From: JBFHFS01 sp041583495
GTDB lineage: Bacteria; Bacteroidota; Bacteroidia; Bacteroidales; Marinilabiliaceae
Assembly: GCA_041583495.1 (NCBI GenBank)
Contig: JBFHFS010000056.1
Coordinates: forward strand, 1-31,804
DNA: 31,804 nucleotides
Reading direction: 5' to 3'
Within the stretch, counting starts at the first letter, position 1; each line of letters begins with the position of its first letter. The translations under genes and the position numbers were made by a program. Of this stretch, positions 1 through 7,386 are shown piece by piece. The notes beneath the pieces were generated by a model. That model saw nothing but the letters and a program-made list of their open reading frames with translations. It did no database searches and was not told where the DNA came from.

Positions 1-138
1 AGCTTTTTTTCGAGCCGTCTCATCAATTTCGGCAGCCTTTTCGCGGGCCTCCTTAATGATTGTTTCGGCCTCCTCCCGGGCTTTCTGGACCCCCTCCTGG
101 TAGATTTTATCCGTAAGGTCCTGAAGTTTTGTGGTCAT
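1..138 (-). CDS. V/A-type ATPase subunit E, N-terminal part (partial)
   Basis: Only the first 46 codons lie in the window; the gene runs off the left edge. The protein begins MTTKLQDLTDKIYQEGVQKA and continues as a charged, Ala/Glu/Lys-rich helix with no hydrophobic stretch. This is the usual N-terminus of the peripheral-stalk subunit E of V/A-type ATPases, which forms a long coiled coil linking the catalytic head to the membrane part. In Bacteroidota this gene usually opens the V-ATPase operon. That fits here, because no gene precedes it on this strand and a promoter-like box lies just upstream (176-183). The ATG is preceded by an A/T-rich leader without a Shine-Dalgarno sequence, as is usual in the phylum. 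Other stalk-like helical proteins (for example F-type subunit b) cannot be fully excluded from 46 residues, but the lack of a membrane anchor argues against b. Confidence 0.62.
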   Translation of the reverse strand, partial: MTTKLQDLTDKIYQEGVQKAREEAETIIKEAREKAAEIDETARKKA

Positions 139-568
139 GGTGTCTTTATTTTATAGGATCGAAAAACTCAATTATCAAAGTTATAAACGGATCTAAAAAT
201 AGTCTATTTGACGTTATTAAGCAAACTTTTTAAACAACCTGATTTCGGGGTCTCCCCCCTCGTTTTTCAGCGCATCCAAGCCTCAATCAGATATTCTTCA
301 ACCAGTTACAACCCCACAAAATCAATTCATTCAGAATAGGGTTAAGTTCAACAAATCAGCTATTTTTGCATAAGTAAGACCAACAACCCGGCAAAACTAA
401 AAAGGAACAGGATTTTGGAGAACAACAGAAGGTTCATTCCGGGGCCCTGCGGATGGCACAGAAAAGAAAAAAATTGGTCCTGGCAGAACCGGCATGCTTC
501 TAACATCCAACCGCGAAGAATTCTAATGATTGTCTGTTTCCCCGACTCTAACGAACCCATTCACAAAA
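139..568. other. Intergenic region between divergent genes
   Basis: About 430 bases between the V-ATPase subunit E start (leftward) and the small lipoprotein gene (rightward). Apart from the -7 box at 176-183, I see no convincing gene or strong hairpin. Short open frames in it have no recognisable protein features. Confidence 0.6.
176..183 (-). promoter_or_regulatory. Bacteroidota -7 box upstream of the V-ATPase subunit E gene
   Basis: On the minus strand this reads TAACTTTG, a full match to the Bacteroidota -7 consensus TAnnTTTG. It would place the transcription start near position 169, about 30 bases before the ATG. No good TTG/TTTG -33 element is seen at the expected distance, so the call rests on one box. 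Confidence 0.4.
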
Positions 569-955
569 ATGAAAAAACCAACGATAAAAAAAAGATTTTT
601 GCAGGTCTGCCTTCTCATGCTCATCATTTTTTCGGGGGCCTGCAGTTCACTCAGCAAAAATTGCCGGGTGGTAAAACACCGTTACCCTCAAACCTGGGAA
701 GCCATTAACGAACTGGCCCTGCGCAACTCACCCGGAATAGTGGAGACCCAACAAAAGGTCAGAGAAGAGCAGTGCCTGGCCTTCCGGTTTCTGTCGGAAA
801 AATGGGATGAAAACACCCAAAACAGCCGCGAAATCATTAAGCTGGCACTCTTAAGATGGGGCTGGCTCCCCGGAGATGCCTTTCCCAACTGCAGCGAAGT
901 GGTAGACTACCACATGGTTTACATGGAGTACCTGCAAAAAGCGAAAACACCTTAA
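569..955 (+). CDS. Small lipoprotein of unknown function
   Basis: The protein has 128 residues when started at the ATG directly before KKPTIKK. An upstream in-frame ATG at 530 only adds 13 residues ahead of the signal peptide and is unlikely. Residues 9-24 form a hydrophobic signal segment after a basic N-terminus, ending in FSGAC, so lipidation at Cys25 is plausible. The mature part is soluble and helix-prone, with Trp residues at 43, 79 and 98-100 and three cysteines (32, 69, 108). I do not recognise the family. It stands alone: a 430-base gap precedes it and a 243-base gap follows, with an imperfect direct repeat just after its stop. The signal-like N-terminus is the main reason to accept it as a real gene. 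Confidence 0.6.
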   Translation: MKKPTIKKRFLQVCLLMLIIFSGACSSLSKNCRVVKHRYPQTWEAINELALRNSPGIVETQQKVREEQCLAFRFLSEKWDENTQNSREIIKLALLRWGWLPGDAFPNCSEVVDYHMVYMEYLQKAKTP

Positions 956-960
956 AAAGA

Positions 961-997
961 TTTCAAATCTGAGATGGGCAATTTCAAATTTGAGATG
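961..997. repeat. Tandem imperfect 16-mer direct repeat
   Basis: TTTCAAATCTGAGATG (961-976) recurs as TTTCAAATTTGAGATG (982-997) with one mismatch and a 21-base period. Each copy contains a palindromic core (TCAAATTTGA is perfect in the second). It lies just after the lipoprotein stop codon. It could be an operator-like pair on one helix face or a decayed repeat. Confidence 0.6.
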
Positions 998-1198
998 TAT
1001 CAAAAGTTGAATAGCTCCAGGACAAAAGAAGAACCCTCAAGGAATTTGCGGGGTGCGAAATAAGATGTGAGATTTACGGAAAGATTGAACGCGGCATAAA
1101 AAAGGTTGTTCAGAGACTGGATTTACCGTTTGTTTGCCATAAGGCTAACCACAAATACAGGTTAAAACAAGAAACAACACCTTTAGCCATTCCATGCC

Positions 1199-1837
1199 AT
1201 GATTGAACCTGAAAAAAATGGTCGAATAGAGGCCTTTGTAGAACAGCGGCTGGCCAACGCAGAACCCGGCCATAATTTTTCTCATGCGTTAAGAGTGCGC
1301 AGTAATGCACGGAAGATATGGCAAAGCGAGGGAGGAGACAGAACCATTATCGAACTAGCCGCCCTGATGCACGACGTGGCCGACCCCAAAGTGGCCGACC
1401 CTGCCACAGGTCTGGCAGCTATTAAAAACCAACTGAAGGCTCTCAACCATACCGAAGAACAGATCAACCAGATAGTTCATATCATCCAAAGCATATCGTT
1501 TACCCGCGAAAAGGCAGGCATCCCTTGCACCTCTCTCGAATGCAGGATTGTACAGGATGCCGACCGGCTCGATGCCATGGGCGCCATCGGCATCGCCAGA
1601 GCGTTCAGCTATGGCGGAAGAAAGATGCGCCCCTTGTGGAATGGGCCCCATTCAGAAGGCCATGAAGACTACGAGCCACAACCCGATGAAAGCACCATAC
1701 AACACTTTTACGACAAGCTGCTGAAGCTAAAAGATCTCATGAAGACCAATACAGGCAAAGCCATGGCTGCAGAACGGCACGAGTTTATGATAACCTATCT
1801 GGAGCACTTCTTTGAGGAGTGGGAAAGCGATTTATAA
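1199..1837 (+). CDS. HD-domain phosphohydrolase (YedJ-like)
   Basis: The 212-residue soluble protein carries the HD metal-dependent phosphohydrolase signature in order: GHNFSHALRV (His29), LMHDVAD (His58-Asp59) and QDADRLDAMGAIGIAR (Asp122). These residues bind one or two divalent metals. The region around Asp122 (DADRLDAMGAIGIAR...) is typical of the YedJ-like branch, thought to act on small phosphorylated metabolites or nucleotides; the substrate is unknown. A His-rich stretch (HSEGHEDYEP, 151-160) follows, also seen in relatives. Length is normal and all metal ligands are present. The last codons overlap the stop of the convergent membrane protein: Leu codon 1832-1834 is that gene's stop on the other strand. 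No operon partner is apparent on its strand. Confidence 0.85.
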   Translation: MIEPEKNGRIEAFVEQRLANAEPGHNFSHALRVRSNARKIWQSEGGDRTIIELAALMHDVADPKVADPATGLAAIKNQLKALNHTEEQINQIVHIIQSISFTREKAGIPCTSLECRIVQDADRLDAMGAIGIARAFSYGGRKMRPLWNGPHSEGHEDYEPQPDESTIQHFYDKLLKLKDLMKTNTGKAMAAERHEFMITYLEHFFEEWESDL

Positions 1838-2245
1838 ATAGCTCTTCTGCGCACTACCGTCCGGCACAGTCTGTATTTCTTTCCTCGGGCTTATTTTCAA
1901 AACCACTAAAACAAACACGGATAACCAAAAACTTTTTTCAATTAGTTCCATTAGAGGCTCCTCGGTCAGCGAAGGCCAAATAATGTTTGAAAAAAGATAA
2001 GTTATCGCAGTTATTAAAACCCAATTGACAAATAAAAAAAGAAAAAAATTTTTCTTGATTTTCTTTTTTAAAAGCATCCAATAACCGACTGCCAGAACCA
2101 ACAAAACAGAAACCAGAGGAACCAGAAAAGAAAACCCGGCCGGGGCATTTCGCATCAGGAAAACAGACAGTCCCATGATGCTACCAAAGACCAACGAAAA
2201 CAGAACAATTTGAAGAATAAATAACCACATCCTTTTTGTTTGCAT
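1832..2245 (-). CDS. Small four-helix membrane protein, unknown function
   Basis: The 137-residue protein has four hydrophobic segments at about residues 8-31, 38-58, 66-88 and 106-116. The second and third are separated by a Lys-rich cytoplasmic loop (KKKIKKN), so it is an integral membrane protein with a positive-inside pattern. The C-terminus is polar. No motif or catalytic residue is visible and I do not recognise the family. Its stop codon overlaps the end of the HD-hydrolase gene by 6 bases in convergent orientation. The upstream neighbour on the same strand is the DUF5009 acyltransferase, 104 bases away and separated by a strong hairpin at 2277-2309, so co-transcription is possible but not assured. 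Confidence 0.55.
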   Translation of the reverse strand: MQTKRMWLFILQIVLFSLVFGSIMGLSVFLMRNAPAGFSFLVPLVSVLLVLAVGYWMLLKKKIKKNFFLFLFVNWVLITAITYLFSNIIWPSLTEEPLMELIEKSFWLSVFVLVVLKISPRKEIQTVPDGSAQKSYL

Positions 2246-2276
2246 CTTATCTAATTTTAAAAGTGTTTGCTTTAAG

Positions 2277-2309
2277 GCCCCCTATAAAGATTCTATTTGA
2301 GTAGGGGGC
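2277..2309. terminator. Intercistronic hairpin
   Basis: GCCCCCTA (2277-2284) and TAGGGGGC (2302-2309) form an 8-bp stem with a 17-base loop, between the DUF5009 gene stop and the small membrane protein start. There is no U-tract after the stem on the minus strand (the T-run comes before it). It is therefore either a weak or factor-dependent terminator or an RNA-processing/stability element. Confidence 0.4.
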
Positions 2310-2349
2310 TCAAAAAAAACCGTCCCTTTTTCCCAGGCGTTATCTTCCT

Positions 2350-3453
2350 TTATACTCTCAGGAAGATATTCCGTTTATATAGAAAATAGAGAAATAACCA
2401 TTCGAGAGCAATCATTCCTGCAATGAGCATAAGAGGCTCATAATTGCCGAAGAGGCCGGCCACTCCACCCAGCAAACGGTCGGAAGTAAACTTGAAGTTA
2501 ATAAATCGAACCGCCAGGTAGATGGTAATGGAGTTCAGGCCGATGATTCTGAAAAAGAAACTCCATTTTTGCCACTTCCAAACATCCACTACCATATAGA
2601 ATAAGGCCAGTAACAGAAAACTGATTCCGCCGGCCAGAAGGTTGAACGTTGAAGTCCAGACACTTTTGATTATCGGATACCAGTTTTGAAGTATCAGGGC
2701 AGCGATGATCGAGCCTGCCCCCAACAAGGCAATAACCCCTGCCTTTTTATACCGGGAATAACGGTTCGAGCGCAATATCAAGCCAGCCAATGTACCCATC
2801 AAGGTGATTGCTGAAGCTGAAAAGATACACAGAATCCCTTCCGGATCAAATGTGGTTCCATACAGCTTGCCGGGAAGGAACAACCGGTCGATATATCCAT
2901 TGATACTGCCCTCAGGCGACAAATCACCGGGGCCAAATCCCGGAACAGGCACAAACAGCTGGAGGGCGGCATAACTCATGAGAATGCCCACCACCGACAA
3001 GCCAATCACCTTAAACGATCGGGCATTAATGGCAATGAGGGCAGCAATGAGGTAAGCCAAACCAATCTGACCCAAAACACTGGCAACCCTCAGGCCGCTA
3101 AAATTAAACCCTAATCCTCCGTTGTAAACCACACCCAGAACCACCAAAATCAACGCCCGCTTAACGACTTTCTGATAAAGCGCCCCTTTGGTCACCCCCT
3201 TTTCCAGTTTTCCCAATAAGGCATAGGGGATGGCCACTCCGGCGATAAACATAAAAAGGGGAAAAACCAGATCCATCCCATGAAAGCCTTCCCATTTAAC
3301 ATGTTCCATCTGACTGGCTACAGAATCGGCCCAGGACCAGTTTGTAAGTTTTCCAAGAGCCTGGAAAAAGGCACCCCCACCGATGATCCATAGCATATCG
3401 AATCCACGAAGGGCATCCAACGACAAGAGTCGGTTTTCAGATTTTGTTTTCAT
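2350..3453 (-). CDS. DUF5009/HGSNAT-like membrane acyltransferase
   Basis: A 367-residue polytopic membrane protein with roughly ten hydrophobic helices. I start it at the ATG directly before KTKSENRLLSLDALRGFDM; the in-frame extension upstream is not membrane-like and has no family features. Two conserved blocks are visible: SLDALRGFDM (11-20) and HVKWEGFHGMDLVFPLFMFI (51-70), with His51, Trp54, His58 and Asp61. These are typical of the bacterial relatives of heparan-alpha-glucosaminide N-acetyltransferase (DUF5009; NagX/YeiB-like). The human enzyme moves acetyl groups across a membrane from acetyl-CoA to glucosamine. The bacterial proteins are believed to acylate sugars or cell-envelope material, but the substrate here is unknown. 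The gene is probably monocistronic or leads the small membrane protein downstream. Confidence 0.75.
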   Translation of the reverse strand: MKTKSENRLLSLDALRGFDMLWIIGGGAFFQALGKLTNWSWADSVASQMEHVKWEGFHGMDLVFPLFMFIAGVAIPYALLGKLEKGVTKGALYQKVVKRALILVVLGVVYNGGLGFNFSGLRVASVLGQIGLAYLIAALIAINARSFKVIGLSVVGILMSYAALQLFVPVPGFGPGDLSPEGSINGYIDRLFLPGKLYGTTFDPEGILCIFSASAITLMGTLAGLILRSNRYSRYKKAGVIALLGAGSIIAALILQNWYPIIKSVWTSTFNLLAGGISFLLLALFYMVVDVWKWQKWSFFFRIIGLNSITIYLAVRFINFKFTSDRLLGGVAGLFGNYEPLMLIAGMIALEWLFLYFLYKRNIFLRV

Positions 3454-4165
3454 AGTTTTATTGGGTTCGTCATTTAATAGTATAGTATGGGTTGGTTCGG
3501 CAGGAGAAGCCAGGCTCCGGTCCGTATTGCAGGACAAAAAAGTGATCCACACCCAAAGCTCGCCCACCCCCCGAAGACACAAAAAACATAAAAAACCCGT
3601 CCCTGGTCACCAATCTCGGCGGCGAGGCTTTGAACAATGCAATGCCCGACCGGGTAAATTTAACTATCCTCCGGAACAGATAAAGGATTGGTACAATAAT
3701 CAGTCAAAAAAATCAGGGCCAATCGCCCCGGGGAATCCTCCAAATGGCCTATCCATTTTTTCAACCAGTGCCCGGACAGTTAATTGACTCAGAAAGAAAC
3801 AAATTTTTATCTAAACTACCACTCAAAGAATCGCTATTTTGTTCTCAAAGTTAACAATAGGAGGTTATTGTAATAATAATTCATTCGCTCCCGCCCACTG
3901 TTTACTACGTAATATTATTTTTGTGTAATAGGACGGTTTAAAAATCCCTTTTCCTAAAAAAAGCCGGGCAACGAAGAGGGGTCATCAACTCCTCTTTTGG
4001 GCACCCAAAAAGACCTAACCGCCAAGCTCAAAGACAGATACATCCTCGCCTCGAATTCAGGAACAGAGAGGCTTTTTCTTTTTTGGGATAAAAAGGTATT
4101 TTTTTCCTTTTTTTATCTTGCCATCTACCTCAAATGGGTGTAAATTGCCACAAAGCAAATTCCCA
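3454..4165. other. Long intergenic region between divergent genes
   Basis: About 710 bases between the acyltransferase start and the response-regulator start. An open frame at 3383-3787 (+) overlaps the acyltransferase gene and has no signal, motif or family look, so I do not call it. The right half holds a -7-like box TATTTTTG (3916-3923) without a good -33 partner, and two overlapping hairpins (3974-4010) reported separately. I see no tRNA or other RNA gene. Confidence 0.6.
3974..4010 (+). promoter_or_regulatory. Two overlapping, mutually exclusive leader hairpins
   Basis: Hairpin 1 pairs AAGAGGGGT (3974-3982) with ACTCCTCTT (3988-3996), nine pairs with one G-U and a five-base loop. Hairpin 2 pairs TTTTGGG (3995-4001) with CCCAAAA (4004-4010), extendable leftward through a bulged A. 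The right arm of hairpin 1 and the extended left arm of hairpin 2 share bases, so the two cannot form fully at once. They lie 156-192 bases upstream of the response-regulator ATG and downstream of the -7-like box at 3916. Whether they regulate anything is inference. Confidence 0.4.
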
Positions 4166-4897
4166 ATGAAGAGTCCAATAAAGGTTTTGATCGTAGAAGT
4201 AGGAACGTTAATCGCCAACTGCATCCGGTCACAACTTCCAAAAACAGAATATGAGATAACCTCCATCGTATCCAGTGGCGAAGCCGCTCTTTTAAGTATT
4301 CACGAAAGCCCCCCGGATATCGTATTGATGGAAATTCTTTTGAAAGGGGAGATGGATGGCATTGAAACGGCCCGCCAAATACTGGAAATGGTTAACCTCC
4401 CCATCATATTTCTTTCGGGCCAATCGGATGAGGCTCTTTTTTCAAAAGCCAGGAAGACCAGGCCCAGTGCGTTTATCTCCAAGCCTTTCAAACCCATTGA
4501 TTTAAATCATGCCATTCAACTGGCCACCAACAGCCCGGGACGGCCTGATTCTAACGGCTCCAGAAAGGCTTCTCCTTATGTTTTACGCGACTGCATTTTT
4601 GTAAAGAATAACGAGAAGATGATAAAGATTGCCATTGAAGACATTTTATACGTGGAAGCCGAACGCAACTACTGCAGGTTTTATTGCATGGACAAGGAGT
4701 ATCTGCTGGTGATAACCCTTCGGAAACTGGAAGAAAAACTGCCCCCTGAATTTTTTTTACGTATTCACCGCTCCTACATTATTAACATCTCCAAAGTAAA
4801 AGAAATTGGCACCGGTCATGTGGTCATTTCGCGCAACACCATTCCCCTGAACAAATCCTCAAAAAACGAACTCCTGAAGCGCGTTCAAACAATTTGA
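4166..4897 (+). CDS. LytTR-family response regulator with degenerate receiver
   Basis: The 243-residue protein has a CheY-like receiver (about 5-120) and a C-terminal LytTR DNA-binding domain (about 138-243). In the LytTR part I see the usual landmarks DILYVEAERNYCRFY, LRKLEEKLP, FLRIHRSYIIN and the basic tail. I start at ATG 4166 (MKSPIKVLIVEV) because it sits at the usual distance from the first receiver strand; an in-frame ATG at 4118 adds 16 unremarkable residues. The receiver keeps Ser84 and Lys106 (FISKPF). However, the phospho-acceptor position in the PDIVLM-x-ILL block is Glu56 instead of Asp, and the metal-binding acidic pair is Glu11-Val12 instead of two acids. It therefore probably is not controlled by normal phosphorylation and may act constitutively. 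No histidine kinase gene is adjacent. The gene runs toward the peroxiredoxin, but that gene has its own promoter. Confidence 0.88.
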   Translation: MKSPIKVLIVEVGTLIANCIRSQLPKTEYEITSIVSSGEAALLSIHESPPDIVLMEILLKGEMDGIETARQILEMVNLPIIFLSGQSDEALFSKARKTRPSAFISKPFKPIDLNHAIQLATNSPGRPDSNGSRKASPYVLRDCIFVKNNEKMIKIAIEDILYVEAERNYCRFYCMDKEYLLVITLRKLEEKLPPEFFLRIHRSYIINISKVKEIGTGHVVISRNTIPLNKSSKNELLKRVQTI

Positions 4898-4989
4898 TTT
4901 TTCGACCATTTTCGTTTTTACCCTTTAATCCCCTTCGGTAAACCAAACACGCCAACGGGTTAGTATTTTCGCCTTTTCGTCCTAAATCG

Positions 4990-5021
4990 TTTGCGCCATA
5001 ATTATTCCGGATGCACCTTTG
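4990..5021 (+). promoter_or_regulatory. Promoter of the peroxiredoxin gene
   Basis: TTTG (4990-4993), 20 bases, then CACCTTTG (5014-5021; seven of eight match to TAnnTTTG). Spacing is right for the primary Bacteroidota sigma factor. Transcription would start near 5028, which excludes the in-frame ATG at 5011 and supports translation from 5089. Confidence 0.6.
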
Positions 5022-5088
5022 TAGACTAAGGGACTTTAAGGGCTTGGATTTTTTAATAAGTTATGCACCTAAATTAAACACAAACGCC

Positions 5089-5826
5089 ATGAAAAAAATA
5101 GTATTGATTTGCGGAATGGTACTCCTTTCGATGAGTATTACCTGGTCACAAAAAACCGAAAAACCAGGTGAACAGCACATCCCATTAATTGGGTCTGAAG
5201 CGCCTTCCTTCGAGGCCAACTCCACCAATGGAAAAATAGTTTTCCCCGACGATTTCGGCGATAGCTGGAAGATCATCCTGTCTCACCCCAAAGATCACAC
5301 CCCTGTTTGTTCTTCCGAGTTGCTTGAAATAGCCTATCAGCAGGAAGATTTTTCGCGTCTGAACACCAAACTGATCCTTCTCTCAACCGACAATATTGAC
5401 TCACATGTCAATTGGAAAATGGCTCTGGAGCAAATCGCCTTTAAAGGCAGAGATCCTGTTAAGATTAACCTTCCACTTGTTGAGGACGAATCGCATGTTA
5501 TATCCACCAAATATGGAATGAATGATCAGGGCAAAAACATCGGGAAAAGCATCAGGGGCGTATTCTTTGTTGATCCCGAAAACAAAATCAGGGCTTTCTA
5601 CTTTTATCCCAATGAAGTGGGTCGTAATATTAATGAGATCAAAAGAACCCTGGTGGCCTTACAAACCCACTATGGAAACGAAAGGGTTGTACTGCCTGTA
5701 AACTGGCAGCCTGGTGAGGATGTGATGCTGTCCTATCTCGAAGAATCCGAACTGGCACAGCTGGGAAAACCAGGATCAAAGTTGTACAGCCTGATCTGGT
5801 TTATGAATTACATGAAGACCAAATAA
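5089..5826 (+). CDS. Exported 1-Cys peroxiredoxin (Prx6-type)
   Basis: A 245-residue AhpC/TSA thioredoxin-fold peroxidase that reduces hydrogen peroxide or organic peroxides. The catalytic motif is HPKDHTPVCSSE (66-77), matching PxxxTxxC with peroxidatic Cys74. No second cysteine exists in the mature protein, so it is a 1-Cys enzyme needing an external thiol reductant. The C-terminal block LPVNWQPGEDVML resembles the conserved PANWxPGD segment of the Prx6 group. A Sec signal peptide (MKKIVLICGMVLLSMSITWSQ, 1-21) sends it to the periplasm, which is less usual because most Prx6 enzymes are cytosolic. The start at 5089 fits both the signal peptide and the promoter at 4990-5021. A strong terminator follows at 5874-5913, so the gene is monocistronic. 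Confidence 0.88.
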   Translation: MKKIVLICGMVLLSMSITWSQKTEKPGEQHIPLIGSEAPSFEANSTNGKIVFPDDFGDSWKIILSHPKDHTPVCSSELLEIAYQQEDFSRLNTKLILLSTDNIDSHVNWKMALEQIAFKGRDPVKINLPLVEDESHVISTKYGMNDQGKNIGKSIRGVFFVDPENKIRAFYFYPNEVGRNINEIKRTLVALQTHYGNERVVLPVNWQPGEDVMLSYLEESELAQLGKPGSKLYSLIWFMNYMKTK

Positions 5827-5873
5827 TGGTCATTGAACTAAACCTCAGAATCAATTCAAAACACAGAAACCTC

Positions 5874-5913
5874 AATCCCCCGCTTAGGCCGTCCGGCCCG
5901 GTGGGGGATTTTT
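5874..5913 (+). terminator. Rho-independent terminator after the peroxiredoxin
   Basis: AATCCCCC (5874-5881) pairs with GGGGGATT (5903-5910). The apical part can form an inner GGCC/GGCC stem (5887-5898). A run of T starts within the right arm and continues past it. It lies 48 bases after the stop codon. A 63-codon open frame across this hairpin (5826-6017) is rejected. Confidence 0.8.
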
Positions 5914-6106
5914 TTCTGTTGAAGGGCGATAATCCATGGCAATGGTTCGTTAAACTTTTGCAAATAACTATATACCAGCATTTTAGGCGTGCAGACCTTC
6001 TTCTGCTAATATGCTGACATTAAGCATCTTGCGAATAAGTCTAACATCTATCATCTAAACTCTAACGATCTATTGCCATGGAATACGTGAAACTAAATGC
6101 CCCCCT

Positions 6107-6841
6107 TTATGCAGTCAATGTTTGTTCGATGGCATCATGAATGCCCCCCACCAGTTCTTCCACATCATTGCCTTTAGGTTCTATAGGGTCGAGCACCGTA
6201 TAGGTAATGCGCTGACCAAACTTCAGGGGAAAATAACCTTTCTCCATCAGGCGGCTGTGGCCGTCAATCACGAAGGGGACAATCACTGCCGAGGGGGCAG
6301 CACGAAGCAGCGTATTGATCCCTGCCGACATAAAGGGCTGTAAAGCCCCGGTTCGGCTGCGGGTTCCCTCCGGAAAAATACAGGCAGCATAGTTGTTGAA
6401 TTCAATCAGACGCCCCAGCTTAAAAATCTCTTTCACTGCCTGTGCGCCTTTTGTCCGGTCGATGAGTGCCGATTGGCTATGTTTCAGATTGTAGGAGATG
6501 CTCAGCAAATTTTTCGAGAGCTCAATTTTGGAGATATATTTGGGATTGTTTTTCCTAAAGACATGGCCCACAGCAGGAATATCGTAAATACTCTGATGAT
6601 TGGCAACGATGACAATTGGCCGGTTTTCAGGGATCTTTTCCAGTCCTGCAAAGCTCACCTTACAGCCCATCAAATACAACCCCTTTAACATGGTCCAGTT
6701 TAACCAATCCACGGTTCTGCGGCGCGCCTTATCACCAAACACATGGAGCGCCACCACCTGAATGGGATAAAACAGCAAAACCATCAATCCGCAATGGAGA
6801 TGAAAAATGGGCGTCAGCAGATAATCTAATATTTTCTTCAT
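6107..6841 (-). CDS. plsC: 1-acyl-sn-glycerol-3-phosphate acyltransferase (PlsC/LPLAT family)
   Basis: A 244-residue membrane-associated acyltransferase that adds the second acyl chain to lysophosphatidic acid to make phosphatidic acid. The catalytic block ANHQSIYDIPA gives the H-x4-D pair (His82, Asp87). The substrate-binding block is FPEGTRSRTG (156-165). An N-terminal hydrophobic segment (about 9-34) anchors it. I start at the ATG before KKILDYLL; the longer in-frame extension, up to 7030, crosses GC-rich palindromes at 6901-6959 and is not protein-like. Length and motifs are normal for PlsC. Related LPLAT enzymes (for example acylating ornithine lipids) share these motifs, so the exact acceptor is not certain. 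It stands alone, with a 545-base gap to the GH92 gene. Confidence 0.85.
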   Translation of the reverse strand: MKKILDYLLTPIFHLHCGLMVLLFYPIQVVALHVFGDKARRRTVDWLNWTMLKGLYLMGCKVSFAGLEKIPENRPIVIVANHQSIYDIPAVGHVFRKNNPKYISKIELSKNLLSISYNLKHSQSALIDRTKGAQAVKEIFKLGRLIEFNNYAACIFPEGTRSRTGALQPFMSAGINTLLRAAPSAVIVPFVIDGHSRLMEKGYFPLKFGQRITYTVLDPIEPKGNDVEELVGGIHDAIEQTLTA

Positions 6842-6900
6842 CCGTTTAAAATTGTTTGTTTTATAGGACAACAGATGTACCTCGCAAACAATCATCCTCA

Positions 6901-6959
6901 TCCCGTATGACTCCGGGATAAATCGTGTGCATAGTCTTGTCCCGATTCTTTTATCGGGA
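6901..6959. repeat. GC-rich intergenic palindromic element (copy 1)
   Basis: Two inverted repeats: TCCCG/CGGGA (6901-6905 with 6914-6918) and TCCCGAT/ATCGGGA (6940-6946 with 6953-6959, six-base loop). In reverse complement it shares TCGGGACA and TTATCCCGG with the element at 11186-11231. It is likely a dispersed intergenic repeat of REP-like nature. Confidence 0.45.
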
Positions 6960-7235
6960 GGAGGCACCGTTTTTTTTGCGGGGCTCGTTTCCTGCCTGTT
7001 AAAAAACCAAAGAACACCACAAAGAAACAAATATTACTTTAATTTTTAATTTGAACCACTCCTCACGCACCTAAAACCTTTTCTGATAAGGCTATATCCA
7101 TGTGGCTCATTTCAACAACATCCCGCCCATAATTTGGGCTATAATCCGGAGAGGTTGTGAGGCGCGAGCTCAGCCCCAGATTGACCGGCTTTCACCGACC
7201 CCACCAGGCAAAAAGGGCCCACCCAGGCAACCGGA

Positions 7236-7266
7236 TTGCCCTTTAAGTTTTTTCTTCGTATTTTTC
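7236..7266 (+). promoter_or_regulatory. Promoter of the GH92/sulfatase block
   Basis: TTG (7236-7238), 20 bases, then TATTTTTC (7259-7266; seven of eight match to TAnnTTTG). Transcription would begin near 7273, leaving a leader of about 114 bases before the GH92 ATG. Confidence 0.5.
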
Positions 7267-7386
7267 ACACCGAAAGCGATGCTTTTCATTGAACACACCA
7301 ACTCATAAATCTTTTTAGAGAAGCAACTTACACAACTTTTCTTTTTTTTAAAAGTCACCTTTTCCAAGATCTCAAATTTAAATATT

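Larger units (their letters stand above)
6842..7386. other. Divergent intergenic region with palindromes and the GH92 promoter
   Basis: Between plsC (leftward) and the GH92 gene (rightward). It contains GC-rich palindromes at 6901-6918 and 6940-6959, a small inverted repeat GCCCA/TGGGC at 7135-7149, and the GH92 promoter at 7236-7266. No gene is evident. Confidence 0.6.

Noticed and set aside
1001..1198. Possible remnant of a small gene between the repeat and the HD gene
   Set aside because: Translated fragments are broken by stops and match no family I can name; too little to call a pseudogene.
3383..3787. 134-codon open frame on the plus strand
   Set aside because: It overlaps the N-terminal part of the acyltransferase gene on the opposite strand, has no signal or motif, and its composition (many Arg, His, Pro, Ser) is that of a chance frame.
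5826..6017. 63-codon open frame right after the peroxiredoxin
   Set aside because: It reads through a strong intrinsic terminator (5874-5913) and has no recognisable protein features.
6842..7030. 63-codon N-terminal extension of plsC
   Set aside because: It crosses two GC-rich palindromes and the PlsC family normally starts at the hydrophobic segment that follows the ATG at 6841.
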